Source: Actinomycetes bacterium
GTDB taxonomy: Bacteria > Actinomycetota > Acidimicrobiia > Spongiisociales > UBA5794
Direction of reading: 5' to 3'
NCBI GenBank assembly: GCA_023336875.1
Contig: JAMBLH010000168.1
Location: 1 to 31,708 of the forward strand
Length of the DNA: 31,708 nucleotides
Below, in pieces: positions 7,191 through 15,313 of this stretch. Both the position numbers and the translations under genes were made by a program. The number at the start of each line of letters is the position of its first letter. The first letter of the stretch is position 1. The notes under the pieces are model-generated. The model had not been told where the DNA came from. It saw only the letters and a program-made list of their open reading frames with translations, and did not search any database.

Positions 7191-8408
7191 TCATCCCGAC
7201 GGCGCCCACGCTGACCAGATCGCGTCAGGGATACTCACCGACTCCGAGCCATCCAGTGGCTCGATGGAGACGACCGGATCTGCCCCTACGACCGCGGGAT
7301 AGCCGAGGTATTCACCTGACGATGACCAGAACTGGACCGACTGCGCGTATTGATCGAAGAAGGGAACCAGATTGGAGAACCAACCCGGCTGCAACGCGAA
7401 CGGTTCCTTTTCAACACTCTGGCCTTTTGTCCACACATTCCAGACAAGGGAGCCAGGGTCGTCGCCGACTGTGGCATAGAGCAACGATGTTCCAGACGGA
7501 TTCCACTGATACAAGAGCGCAAGCTCGCTCGACACGGTCTGGATTGTCTCAGTCGCCATGTCGATGACAACGAGCTTCCCGCCAGGGATGGTCGGGATGG
7601 CCTGGGCACGGAGTGCTGCCGCGATCGATCCCGCATCGGGCCGCTCCGTGGCCTGGATGGCGACCAGGTCACCGGAAGCAACAAACCCGGCGGGCCCTGA
7701 GACTTCGGCGACGTCCATGAACGCTCCTTCATTCCAGATTGACAGACGCTGCACATCTGAAATCGTACGCAATGTCACAAGACCCTTCTCCACCCATACT
7801 GGAGTCTGGAAGAGGCCGGTCTCACTCAGTAGTAGCTCCGCTTCCCCGCCTCGATACACGTCAAGATGCTGACCCGCTATGTGGATCGCCAGCGCGTCGC
7901 CAGCGGGAGACCAACTCGTGTAGAACGGCGACTCATTCGACAGGGTCGATACGGCACCGGAATGGTCAACCAACTCCGCGATCAGCCCGCCACCTGACGG
8001 GTCGTTTCGGAGTGAAGTGGTTGCGTACGTGCCGCTTGGTGGACCAGGCGAAAAATAGAATGGCGGGGTATCCATTTCGGCGCGCCACACAACATCGCCA
8101 TCTTCGGCATCGGCGGCGATGAGTGCGTGATCACCGTCGTCCGAGACATCTGAGAACACGACAGTCTCGCGGTCAAGCCATGTTGGCTGACGATAGAAAT
8201 GTCCAACAGGCGGATCGATGCGCGAGATCTCGTCTCCGGTCACACCGTATACAGCAATAGCGCCCCTGATGGTTGAGACGACGATTCGATCCTGATCGAT
8301 CGTGGACGCCACGACGTCGCTACTCGTCGTCGATTCGGATGTCGAGAGTGGCTGGCACGCAGAAGCCAGGACCCCGAGTACAACAGCGACAATCAAAAGA
8401 CGGGACAT
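7191..8408 (-). CDS. Lipoprotein with TolB/WD40-like beta-propeller repeats
   Basis: A 405-residue exported protein with lipoprotein signal and lipobox LASAC (Cys18). The body carries recurrent blade-like motifs, including TSWSPAGDALAI, QWNPSGTSLLY, WSSSGEYLGYP and a final SAWAPSG. Each is an aromatic-x-P/S-x-G-x-x-L turn as in TolB-like or PD40 propellers. It probably forms a six- or seven-bladed surface propeller, a scaffold for ligand or protein binding; no catalytic motif is visible. TAGCAT ends six bases upstream of the ATG with no Shine-Dalgarno sequence, implying a leaderless transcript. It is a single gene, divergent from the cyclase at 8488 and converging on the end of the metzincin gene pair. 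Confidence 0.78.
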   Translation of the reverse strand: MSRLLIVAVVLGVLASACQPLSTSESTTSSDVVASTIDQDRIVVSTIRGAIAVYGVTGDEISRIDPPVGHFYRQPTWLDRETVVFSDVSDDGDHALIAADAEDGDVVWRAEMDTPPFYFSPGPPSGTYATTSLRNDPSGGGLIAELVDHSGAVSTLSNESPFYTSWSPAGDALAIHIAGQHLDVYRGGEAELLLSETGLFQTPVWVEKGLVTLRTISDVQRLSIWNEGAFMDVAEVSGPAGFVASGDLVAIQATERPDAGSIAAALRAQAIPTIPGGKLVVIDMATETIQTVSSELALLYQWNPSGTSLLYATVGDDPGSLVWNVWTKGQSVEKEPFALQPGWFSNLVPFFDQYAQSVQFWSSSGEYLGYPAVVGADPVVSIEPLDGSESVSIPDAIWSAWAPSG

Positions 8409-8414
8409 CGCACA

Positions 8415-8420
8415 ATGCTA
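8415..8420 (-). promoter_or_regulatory. -10 hexamer TAGCAT, leaderless start
   Basis: TAGCAT is followed by six bases and then the ATG of the propeller lipoprotein. The spacing places the transcription start at or next to the start codon. Confidence 0.55.
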
Positions 8421-8487
8421 CGTCACAAGCCCATCGTCATCGACGGTCGCGCGAACTCGGTCCTAGTGGTTCCAGAATGGCGTCATA

Positions 8488-10239
8488 ATGTGGAGGTACA
8501 AGAGGGAGGCCAATATCGCGACTCATCTTCTGGTCGCATTGAACGCAGACATTGTCAGCTACAGCCGACTTCTGGCCGACGACCCCGAGCACACTGCTGC
8601 GGCCATGAGCGAGGCGCGGGCAGTTGTCAACGATGAGATAGCTGAAGCGGGAGGCACGCTCGTCAACTTCGTCGGAGACAACTTCATGGCAGTTTTCGAC
8701 GAATCCGAGCCAGCCGTGCGAGCGGCCATCTCGATCACGAACACCCTCGCCGCGACCAACGCCCTGATCCCGGAATACCAACGACTCCGATTTCGGATGG
8801 GGGTTGATAGGGGCACCGTTGTCATTGACGACGACGGGAGCTATCTGGGCGATGCTCTCAATATCGCAGCCAGAATCCAATCCATCGCCCAACCGGGTGG
8901 TCTCAGTGTCTCTGGTGATGTATACCGAGCGCTTGACGAACCGGCGCTGCGATTCCGTTCGAAGGGACGCCAGCGTCTCAAGAACATTCCAGAGCTCATT
9001 GAGGTGTACGACTTCGTCGATCTTCCCAGCAAGGACGACACCGCCGTCACCCCGACGAGGCCGCTTGCTCTTGAGACACCCAAAGTCGCGATTGCTCCCA
9101 TGCATCTCGAAGGCGCCTCTTCGGATCTCCAATCGATGGCCTCCTTTCTCCTCTCGGACGTGGTCTCCGGGTTGGTGGGACTCCGCAATCTCGACGTAGT
9201 CGACGTGTCCACGACGATGGGGCAGAGCCGAAGCGACGACGACATCGCCTCGAACGTGCGCTATGTGCTGTATTCAGGCATCGTTCAGATCGGAAGCCGT
9301 GTCAGGCTGTGGGCCCAGGCTTTGGAGGTGTTCACCCAGAATGCCCTGTGGGCCCACAAGTGGGACACGGACGTTGATTCGTTGCTCGACATGGCAGATG
9401 AATTCGCCGAAGAGATCGTTCGTGCATTCGAGGTGGAACTGATTGTCGGTGAGCCAGCGCGGATCTACCACGAGCTCGGGGACCCAAGGGCTGTTGCGAA
9501 GGTGTATGAAACGTACTACCACCTTACGTCAGGCACGGCGAGCGGATGGAATCGAGCCAGCCGACTTGCCGAGGCCCTCAAGGTCGATTTCCCCGAAAGC
9601 ATCCTCGGCGTCGTGATGCTCAGCTTCACGAGCTGGGTCGGTGCCACGCAGGGCTATTCAGAGGATCCGAAGCAGTCGCTCGTGGACGCTCGAGCAAACG
9701 CTGACCATGCCATCGAGATGGGCGACGAAACAGGCCTGGCGTCGATGATCATCGCTGCAATCACCCTCGCAGAGGGCGACGCCGACGGCGCGCTCGATCA
9801 GATCTCATCAGCGAAGATCGTCCGCCCAACATGCGATCTGACCTGGGCAGTCGAGGCAAGTGTCAGGAGATTCCTTGGCCAGTGGGAGGAGGCGGTGGAA
9901 CTTGTGGATCAGGCGATGGACCTGAGCCCTGTGAACAAGCCGTGGTACCCGACCGTCCTCGCGAGTTCGTACTACGTCGGTGAACGCTACGAACAGGCCG
10001 CTGCAGTTGCAGAAGAGGTGCTCGAATTCCAGCCGCAGAACATCGAAGCACTACTCGTGCTCGCGGCATCTCAGAGCGAGCTCGGTCTCGAACGCCGAGC
10101 ACGGGCCACAGGAGACATGATCCGTGACCGGTTCCCACAGGCCAACATCTCCGAGTGGCTTGCCTCGAATCCGTACCAGGACGATCGCTTCATCACAAGA
10201 TGGAAGAAGGATCTCGAAGGAGCCGGCCTCGGCGAGTAG
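8488..10239 (+). CDS. Class III nucleotidyl cyclase / TolB-like / TPR signalling protein
   Basis: A soluble 583-residue protein. Residues 15-160 form a class III cyclase domain with both metal-binding aspartates (D21 in NADIVSYSRLL, D64 in FVGDNF) and the transition-state pair N125 and R129 (in ALNIAARI). The substrate-selecting lysine and aspartate of adenylyl cyclases are replaced by N60 and S118, so activity or base preference is uncertain. Residues about 175-300 resemble the TolB N-terminal/FlgO-like domain often found after such cyclases (KVAIAPM, then VRYVLYSGIVQIGSRVRL). Residues about 330-570 are TPR helices. The ATG at 8488 has no clear Shine-Dalgarno sequence. A purine-rich AGAGGGAGG lies inside the frame just after it, so the true start is unsure. 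Confidence 0.87.
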   Translation: MWRYKREANIATHLLVALNADIVSYSRLLADDPEHTAAAMSEARAVVNDEIAEAGGTLVNFVGDNFMAVFDESEPAVRAAISITNTLAATNALIPEYQRLRFRMGVDRGTVVIDDDGSYLGDALNIAARIQSIAQPGGLSVSGDVYRALDEPALRFRSKGRQRLKNIPELIEVYDFVDLPSKDDTAVTPTRPLALETPKVAIAPMHLEGASSDLQSMASFLLSDVVSGLVGLRNLDVVDVSTTMGQSRSDDDIASNVRYVLYSGIVQIGSRVRLWAQALEVFTQNALWAHKWDTDVDSLLDMADEFAEEIVRAFEVELIVGEPARIYHELGDPRAVAKVYETYYHLTSGTASGWNRASRLAEALKVDFPESILGVVMLSFTSWVGATQGYSEDPKQSLVDARANADHAIEMGDETGLASMIIAAITLAEGDADGALDQISSAKIVRPTCDLTWAVEASVRRFLGQWEEAVELVDQAMDLSPVNKPWYPTVLASSYYVGERYEQAAAVAEEVLEFQPQNIEALLVLAASQSELGLERRARATGDMIRDRFPQANISEWLASNPYQDDRFITRWKKDLEGAGLGE

Positions 10240-10255
10240 ACAGGCCACCAGTCCC

Positions 10256-10591
10256 TTACGATATGACCGTACCAGGCTCCACATGCGTGTCAGGCTCCAC
10301 GAGCACGACACCATTGCTTGTCAATGCTCCGATCACGAGCACATCGGATCGGAAGCCGCCGACCCTAATGGGCTCGAAGCCTGTGACAACGACGACCTGC
10401 CGACCCACAAGATCTTCGACCTTGTAGAGATCGGTGATCTTGGCCGATGACTGCACCGCTTCCTCATCGCCAAGATCAATCCAGAGCTGGTATCCCGGAT
10501 CTCTGGCGCCATCATTCATCTCTGCACGCAGCACTGTTCCAACACGGAAGCCAAGGGCCTCGAAATCCTCGAATGTTGGTCGGCCGGTCAC
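10256..10591 (-). CDS. csaA: CsaA, EMAP/tRNA-binding-domain protein
   Basis: The protein is 111 residues with the GTG start I favour. The whole length matches CsaA: TFEDFEALGFRVGTV at the N-terminus, then LWIDLG, SSAKITDLY, LVGRQVVVVTGF and FRSDVLVIGA. CsaA is a dimeric OB-fold protein with chaperone-like and tRNA-binding activity in other bacteria; its physiological role is still unclear. The open frame extends much further upstream, but that part is antisense to the gene at 10674 and not conserved-looking. The GTG choice is supported by TACCGT ending exactly six bases before it, the leaderless spacing seen at other genes here. It converges on the cyclase gene with 16 bases between them. Confidence 0.9.
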   Translation of the reverse strand: MTGRPTFEDFEALGFRVGTVLRAEMNDGARDPGYQLWIDLGDEEAVQSSAKITDLYKVEDLVGRQVVVVTGFEPIRVGGFRSDVLVIGALTSNGVVLVEPDTHVEPGTVIS

Positions 10592-10597
10592 ACCAGG

Positions 10598-10603
10598 ACG
10601 GTA
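10598..10603 (-). promoter_or_regulatory. -10 hexamer TACCGT, leaderless csaA start
   Basis: TACCGT, six bases, then the GTG of csaA. It decides the start, since no ATG or Shine-Dalgarno sequence is available near the conserved N-terminus. A second TACCGT on the plus strand near 10640 could serve the divergent gene. Confidence 0.5.
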
Positions 10604-10673
10604 ACGACGCTGATTGCTCTTGTATCGATGCGGAACGGGTACCGTTGTCTGCCCGACACAACACTGAGGAGCC

Positions 10674-11012
10674 ATGGCAGAGTCAGACGCCGCAAACATG
10701 CCAGATGGAAGAGACCTGCTCAGGACCATGGGGTGGGAGCCACTCCCCTTCTCCTGCCTTGGACTCGTGCGCAGGACGGGCGATGTCAAGGGCAACAACA
10801 TCTGGTCCTGGATCATCCTCGTCCCTTGGAGTTCGGAGGGGAAGCCATGGATCGATGGCACCGAGATCGTGCCGGCCACAACGAAGACCGAAGATGACGA
10901 ACGCGCTGACATATTTACGAAGATGCGCGGAATCCTCGACGATCGATATGGCGAGACAGTCGGCAATCGAGCGGTCGATGATTTCCTCTCGGAGATCCTC
11001 GACGACGTCTGA
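10674..11012 (+). CDS. Hypothetical protein, 112 residues
   Basis: I do not recognise this family. The protein is soluble and acidic at the C-terminus. It has a hydrophobic aromatic core (NNIWSWIILVPW) and a predicted helical end (AVDDFLSEILDDV). The ATG follows GAGGAG at a very short distance of two bases; an internal ATG at 10698 is an alternative start with a more upstream purine stretch. It is divergent from csaA, and its stop codon abuts the recQ stop codon exactly (11012/11013), so the two genes converge with no spacer. Third-position G/C preference and the lack of a better frame support a real gene. No function is inferred. Confidence 0.6.
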   Translation: MAESDAANMPDGRDLLRTMGWEPLPFSCLGLVRRTGDVKGNNIWSWIILVPWSSEGKPWIDGTEIVPATTKTEDDERADIFTKMRGILDDRYGETVGNRAVDDFLSEILDDV

Positions 11013-12689
11013 TCAGGCGTGCGCCTGCCACTCACGGATTGCGCCAAGGAACTCATCTCCGTAGGTTTCGATCTTCTTTGCACCGACACCGCTGATATCC
11101 AACAGTTCCTGACGGTTTGAAGGCATCGTGGCCGCCATATCAAGAAGCGTCGCGTCGTTGAACACCACGTATGCGGGAACATCGCGCTCACGGGCGAGCT
11201 GCATTCTTAGCGAGCGCAACTCCTCGAAAAGTTCGTCGGCACCCTCTGGGAGCTCCACCGGCTCGCGTCGGGTACGAGTAGCTCGCGGCGTCACAACAGC
11301 TCGGAGATCCAGCCCGAAGTCCGTGCACCAGTCGCACGACGACTCGCACGCATCGATCTGTTCGCCGAAGTAGCTCGCAATGGCTGCGTGCCTGCATCGT
11401 TGCGCCTCCGCGAAGTCATACATGCGCCGAACGTGATTGCGCTGGGAAGACTCATTGTCACTCCCCGACACCATGCGTTCGAGTTGGATGACATCTGCCC
11501 ACGAGTAGAAGAGGTAGCAGTCGCTGTCGAGGCCGTCACGTCCTGCCCTGCCGATCTCCTGGTAATAGCCTTCGAGAGACTTCGGCATGTCTCGGTGGAT
11601 CACGAATCGGACATTGGATTTGTCAATTCCCATTCCAAACGCGACTGTTGCGCACACAATGTCGATCTCGTCCCTGATGAAATCATCCTGCACCCTCGTC
11701 CGTGTTTCTGCATCGAGGCCAGCGTGATAGGCGCTTGCCCTGATTCCCATGGACCGCAGGTACTCCGCCGTACTCTCAGCTGACTTCCGCGACAGGGTGT
11801 AGATGATGCCACTCTGACCCTGACGTTGGGTACAGATCTTCCCTATGTAGTCCCTCACCTTGATCTGGACACCGTCATGTGTCCCCTTCTTGAACACATG
11901 CAGCTTGAGATTCGGCCGGAAAAACGACGTCTGGACGATAAGCGGTTCGTCCAGGTCCAACTGCGTACCAATGTCCTCCCTGACGCGTGTGGTCGCTGTT
12001 GCTGTAAGGGCAAGCACGGGGACTCCGAACCGGGACTTAAGGTTGATGAGCTGGCGATACGCCGGCCTGAAGTCATGACCCCATTGCGAGATACAGTGTG
12101 CCTCATCGACCGCAATGAGGCGCACATCGACCTGGTCAAGAATCGAGCCGACGGATGCCACAAGTCCCTCTGGCGCAACGTAGACAAGCTCGTACTCCCC
12201 CGCCTTGAGCCTCGAAATCCGCTCGAGTCGTTCCTCGTACTCGATGCTCGAGTTGATAAAGGTTGCGGCTATGCCCAATTCTCTGGCGGCATCTACCTGA
12301 TCCTTCATCAGGGCAATCAGCGGCGATACCACGAGAGTCGTGCCGCCGGAGAGTCGCGCCGCGAGCTGGTACGTCAGGGACTTGCCTGATCCCGTTGGCA
12401 TGATGGCAAGACAGTCGCCCTTGGCCAGGGCCATGGCGATGACATCCTGCTGGCCCGGCCGAAATGAATCGAATCCAAAGGTGTCCCTGAGCTCGGCGAA
12501 GAGGGCAGCATCGTCGATCTCAACCGGCGGACGTGGCTGTTTCTGCGGTTGCTCGCCGGCGCCCGAAAACGCCGGTTCACGGTTGGGACTCCCCATACGC
12601 CGAGACGGTCCCCCTGGCTCCTGCGCGGCAAGCATCTCCCAATACGCGTCGTCGTCTGACTGGCTACCGTCGATAATGGGCTCCTCCAC
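11013..12689 (-). CDS. recQ: RecQ-family ATP-dependent DNA helicase
   Basis: A 3'-5' superfamily 2 helicase of 558 residues from the favoured GTG. It has the RecQ Q-motif region (FRPGQQ), Walker A MPTGSGKS, motif II VDEAHCISQWGHDFRP, motif VI QEIGRAGRDG, a RecQ zinc-binding region with CRHAA and a later C-x3-C-x2-C cluster (ACESSCDWC), and a C-terminal HRDC domain ending in ISGVGAKKIETYG. About 55 polar residues precede the helicase core, an extension absent from E. coli RecQ. The long winged-helix region between zinc site and HRDC looks shortened. GTG at 12689 has TATGCT seven bases upstream; ATG at 12701 and GTG at 12719 in the same frame are alternatives. It acts in recombination and fork repair. 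Confidence 0.9.
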   Translation of the reverse strand: MEEPIIDGSQSDDDAYWEMLAAQEPGGPSRRMGSPNREPAFSGAGEQPQKQPRPPVEIDDAALFAELRDTFGFDSFRPGQQDVIAMALAKGDCLAIMPTGSGKSLTYQLAARLSGGTTLVVSPLIALMKDQVDAARELGIAATFINSSIEYEERLERISRLKAGEYELVYVAPEGLVASVGSILDQVDVRLIAVDEAHCISQWGHDFRPAYRQLINLKSRFGVPVLALTATATTRVREDIGTQLDLDEPLIVQTSFFRPNLKLHVFKKGTHDGVQIKVRDYIGKICTQRQGQSGIIYTLSRKSAESTAEYLRSMGIRASAYHAGLDAETRTRVQDDFIRDEIDIVCATVAFGMGIDKSNVRFVIHRDMPKSLEGYYQEIGRAGRDGLDSDCYLFYSWADVIQLERMVSGSDNESSQRNHVRRMYDFAEAQRCRHAAIASYFGEQIDACESSCDWCTDFGLDLRAVVTPRATRTRREPVELPEGADELFEELRSLRMQLARERDVPAYVVFNDATLLDMAATMPSNRQELLDISGVGAKKIETYGDEFLGAIREWQAHA

Positions 12690-12696
12690 GAAGCGC

Positions 12697-12702
12697 AGCA
12701 TA
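12697..12702 (-). promoter_or_regulatory. -10 hexamer TATGCT, leaderless recQ start
   Basis: TATGCT, seven bases, then GTG at 12689. If this is the -10, the upstream in-frame ATG at 12701 cannot be the start because it lies within the hexamer region. Confidence 0.4.
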
Positions 12703-12754
12703 CGATACGAGGGCGACACACCCCACCCCGTGGAGGTTCACGGTTGCACGCCGT

Positions 12755-13273
12755 CTAGGAATGTGGCAGGTACATCTTCTCGCCAGCAGGAATGCGTTCC
12801 TGGATCCAGTTCTCCGCTGGGGGAAGGGGACAGATGAACTCTTCGTCATAGACGCACCAGGGATTCCTGGCACTATTGAAATCCACCTTCACCTGTGCGT
12901 CCGACGCCACGTTGACACTCAGGTAGCGACCACCCTCGTATGTCTCGACACCAGAGGTCCCATCGCGAAATGGAACGAACATGTCGCCGTCACCGTCGTC
13001 AAGCACTGTCAGCTTGTAGGTCGTCCCTCCGATGCGAACGGTGAGGCTCCCCACCTTGGAGTAGGGGTTGTCCATTCCTGCGGTCGAAGGAATCTGCACA
13101 TCATGTGGATCCACAGCCTCGTAGTCCCCAACGACCGACCACGAGATATCAGGCGGAAAATAGTCGAGGCCGGGGAAGCTCTTGAGATGCTCCTCGGGCA
13201 GCGGAGAACTGTAGTGCTCGCGAAGGAACCGGTCGCGCTCGGATCTTTCATCTGTGAGGCGCTCCGCATCCAT
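12755..13273 (-). CDS. DUF1684 domain protein
   Basis: A 172-residue cytoplasmic protein matching DUF1684 over its length: an N-terminal ER-x-x-FLREH helix with SPLP, FPGLDYFPPD, the central MFVPFRDGTSGVETYEGGRYL block, and the C-terminal VDFN-x-ARNPWCVYDEEFICPLPP followed by IPAGEK. The conserved cysteines in NPWC and FICPLPP are present. The family is widespread in actinobacteria and other phyla, with no biochemical role known to me. The ATG at 13273 has TAGCCT seven bases upstream and no Shine-Dalgarno sequence; the open frame continues upstream but without family similarity. It lies 65 bases upstream of recQ on the same strand and is divergent from the secreted protein gene. Confidence 0.88.
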   Translation of the reverse strand: MDAERLTDERSERDRFLREHYSSPLPEEHLKSFPGLDYFPPDISWSVVGDYEAVDPHDVQIPSTAGMDNPYSKVGSLTVRIGGTTYKLTVLDDGDGDMFVPFRDGTSGVETYEGGRYLSVNVASDAQVKVDFNSARNPWCVYDEEFICPLPPAENWIQERIPAGEKMYLPHS

Positions 13274-13280
13274 GTCCACG

Positions 13281-13286
13281 AGGCTA
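13281..13286 (-). promoter_or_regulatory. -10 hexamer TAGCCT, leaderless start
   Basis: TAGCCT, seven bases, then the ATG of the DUF1684 gene. It supports that start over the longer open frame. Confidence 0.5.
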
Positions 13287-13369
13287 CAGCTCGTTCGGTC
13301 GCACGCGGCGATGACCCAGCCAAATCCGGGTGTAACACCGGAGTACCTCGTGCGTCTGTACTGGTGTGG

Positions 13370-13388
13370 AACCACTTGGGCCGTGGTT
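13370..13388. promoter_or_regulatory. Inverted repeat AACCAC-N7-GTGGTT
   Basis: A perfect six-base inverted repeat with a seven-base spacer, 40 bases upstream of the secreted protein start. A second short palindrome, GGTGT-A-ACACC, lies at 13329-13339. Both sit in the 155-base divergent gap and could be operator sites; nothing ties them to a particular regulator. Confidence 0.3.
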
Positions 13389-13428
13389 AGGAAGGTGCCC
13401 TACCAAGCACGTCTATGGAAGGGACCAA

Positions 13429-13926
13429 ATGAAACGACTGACAATTCTCATTGCGACCGTCGCCTTGTTCGCGTCGATGGCAACGATCGCCTTCGCTGAC
13501 GATCACGTCGAGACCGACGCCGAGGCGGAAGTAAGCGAGCCGGAAGACTTCAACGAGGCTGAGGTCCAGAAGCTGGATGCTCTCGCCGGCTTTCTCCGAG
13601 CGGACTTCTACGTCGGTGAAAAGCTGATGGAAGACAACCAAGAAGCTGCGGTGGATCAAATAATCGGCCTCAGGACCGGCGAGTACGCGACAGGTTGGGG
13701 AGCAATCTTCAAATTGCTCCAGCTTGCAAAGGCAAGCGAACGGTCGCTCGATGAACTCATGAAAGAAATCGCGGAAGATGGCGGTGGATGGGCATTCGGA
13801 CGGCGATTCAAGGACATCCCTGACCCTGCTGAACCGGCGGACGACGCTCCTAGGAACTTCGGACAGCTCAAGAAACAGGAACGGGAAGAGAATGGGAGCC
13901 ACGGCAAGAAGCCGAAGCGGCCCTAG
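13429..13926 (+). CDS. Small secreted protein with Gly-Trp-Gly helical motif
   Basis: A 165-residue protein with a Sec signal peptide (Met-Lys-Arg, hydrophobic core, cleavage predicted after IAFA near residue 21). The ATG follows GGAAGGGACC, a good ribosome-binding site; an upstream in-frame ATG at 13366 would bury the signal. The mature part begins acidic and has helices containing ATGWGAIFKLLQLA and SLDELMKEIAEDGGGWAFG. It ends in a basic Lys/Pro-rich tail (KKPKRP). Similar small secreted actinobacterial proteins with GWG-x-I-x-K segments exist from memory, without function. It is monocistronic and followed by a strong terminator. Confidence 0.72.
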   Translation: MKRLTILIATVALFASMATIAFADDHVETDAEAEVSEPEDFNEAEVQKLDALAGFLRADFYVGEKLMEDNQEAAVDQIIGLRTGEYATGWGAIFKLLQLAKASERSLDELMKEIAEDGGGWAFGRRFKDIPDPAEPADDAPRNFGQLKKQEREENGSHGKKPKRP

Positions 13927-13941
13927 AGCGACTGGACTTGG

Positions 13942-13980
13942 GGTCTCCGGTCGACCAGGGGGAACGGCCGGAGACCTTTT
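13942..13980 (+). terminator. Rho-independent terminator
   Basis: GGTCTCCGG at 13942-13950 pairs perfectly with CCGGAGACC at 13968-13976 and is followed by TTTT. It lies 15 bases after the secreted protein stop and ends that transcript before the convergent aminotransferase gene. It is the clearest terminator in the window. Confidence 0.88.
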
Positions 13981-14006
13981 CGCGCCACCGATGAGACCGC
14001 GGCTGG

Positions 14007-15224
14007 TCAGCTCATCTCTGCGAGATCCGTGAGAACGCGATCCACTTCTTCTTCGGTGTTGTAGTGGACGAACCCGATACGGACAAGACCTTCGGGTGCC
14101 TTGCCGAGACGATGCATGACCTCGTATGCGTAGTAATCGCCCGACCATACGAAGCAACCTGCATCACCGAGTGCCTTCGCGACCGCTGCGGGGGACACAC
14201 CCGCAACATCGACTGCGAATGTCGCTGTTCGACCCTCAGCGGATGGACGTCCGAACAGTCGGACGTTCGGCAGCGCCTCAACACCTGCGAGGAACCGATT
14301 CGTGAGAGCGGTTTCGTACTCGTTCATGTTCCCGTACGCCGAAATGACGCGTTCTCTACGATCGACGCCCTCACCCATGGAAGCGACGTAGCCAACGGCA
14401 GCCGCAACGCCTGCAAGTGCCTCGAAGGACTGCGTGCCTGTCTCCCACTTGTCCGGGGCATCCCCCGGAGCGGGACGAAGCTTGTAGGGGGCGAGTTCGC
14501 TGAGCAACTCGTGACGCCCAAAGAGGCAGCCAGTGTGTGGCCCGAACCACTTATAGGCCGAGGCGACGAGGAAGTCCGTGCCGCTCTCAGCAACGTCGAT
14601 CAGCCCGTGAGGCGTATAGTGCACGGCGTCGACGTACGTATGGGCACCGACAGCGTGGGCCATCCGCACGATCTCTGCCACCGGCGTGACGGTGCCGACG
14701 GCGTTCGAGGCGTGCGTGAAGGCGACGAGCCGCGTGTTGTTGTCCAGGGCAGAGGCAAGTGTGCCCAGGTCAAGGTTGCAGCCATCCTCCGGATCGAAGT
14801 CCACGAACCTGACCTCAGCGCCAGCGTCAGTCGCCCCCTGCATCCACGGGGCGACGTTCGCGTCATGGTCCAGCCGAGTGAGAACGATGTTGTCGCCCGA
14901 ATCCCATGTCCTGGCCATGGCTCGGGACATGGCATAGGTGAGTGATGTCATGTTCTGGCCGAAGACGATCTCGTTCGGCTCAGCACCGAAAAGATCAGCC
15001 ACCGCACTCCTGGCGCCGGCGACAACAGAATCCGTCTCGATGGACGTTTCGAACGTACCTCCAAGATTGCTGCCGCCTCGTTCCATGAAATCGGCCATGG
15101 CTTGGATCACGGATTCGTGGACCTGCGTGCCACCAGGGCCATCGAGGTACGCAACCCGTCTTCCGTTCTGGGTTCGAGCAAGGGCGGGGAAGCCGGCCCG
15201 AAGGGATTCGATATCAAGTGTCAT
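14007..15224 (-). CDS. Class V aminotransferase, cysteine desulfurase-like
   Basis: A 405-residue PLP enzyme of the aminotransferase class V fold, closest to the cysteine-desulfurase-like group that includes Vibrio VC1184 (TIGR01976). It has AYLDGPGGTQV at the N-terminus, H120 in LDHDANVAPW, D199 in VDAVHY, and the PLP-binding lysine K225 in SAYKWFGPH. The mobile-loop cysteine of true SufS/IscS enzymes is not evident; the corresponding C-terminal part reads GCFVWSGDYYAYE. Desulfurase activity therefore cannot be assumed, and the reaction remains unknown. The ATG at 15224 has TATGAT six bases upstream. The upstream open frame runs through the divergent MFS promoter and is rejected. Confidence 0.88.
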   Translation of the reverse strand: MTLDIESLRAGFPALARTQNGRRVAYLDGPGGTQVHESVIQAMADFMERGGSNLGGTFETSIETDSVVAGARSAVADLFGAEPNEIVFGQNMTSLTYAMSRAMARTWDSGDNIVLTRLDHDANVAPWMQGATDAGAEVRFVDFDPEDGCNLDLGTLASALDNNTRLVAFTHASNAVGTVTPVAEIVRMAHAVGAHTYVDAVHYTPHGLIDVAESGTDFLVASAYKWFGPHTGCLFGRHELLSELAPYKLRPAPGDAPDKWETGTQSFEALAGVAAAVGYVASMGEGVDRRERVISAYGNMNEYETALTNRFLAGVEALPNVRLFGRPSAEGRTATFAVDVAGVSPAAVAKALGDAGCFVWSGDYYAYEVMHRLGKAPEGLVRIGFVHYNTEEEVDRVLTDLAEMS

Positions 15225-15230
15225 GCAGCG

Positions 15231-15236
15231 ATCATA
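15231..15236 (-). promoter_or_regulatory. -10 hexamer TATGAT, leaderless start
   Basis: TATGAT, six bases, then the ATG of the class V aminotransferase. It is the closest match here to the TATAAT consensus. Confidence 0.6.
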
Positions 15237-15301
15237 GGAATCCAAAGGAGCAGAGTGAAGCCTGAACATCTGGTGCGCGCCCATCCTCATGAGCCCTGTT
15301 C

Positions 15302-15307
15302 TATGCT
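15302..15307 (+). promoter_or_regulatory. -10 hexamer TATGCT, leaderless MFS start
   Basis: TATGCT, six bases, then the GTG of the MFS gene. This supports the GTG over the ATG six codons downstream. Confidence 0.55.
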
Positions 15308-15313
15308 GGCTCG

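Noticed and set aside
10592..11191. Upstream extension of the csaA frame by about 200 codons
   Set aside because: CsaA is a protein of about 110 residues, and the extension is antisense to the hypothetical gene at 10674 and to recQ's 3' end region; no EMAP-like similarity exists there.
14064..14945. Open frame of 293 codons on the plus strand opposite the class V aminotransferase
   Set aside because: The opposite strand encodes an intact PLP enzyme with all expected motifs; this frame has no motif and an unlikely composition.
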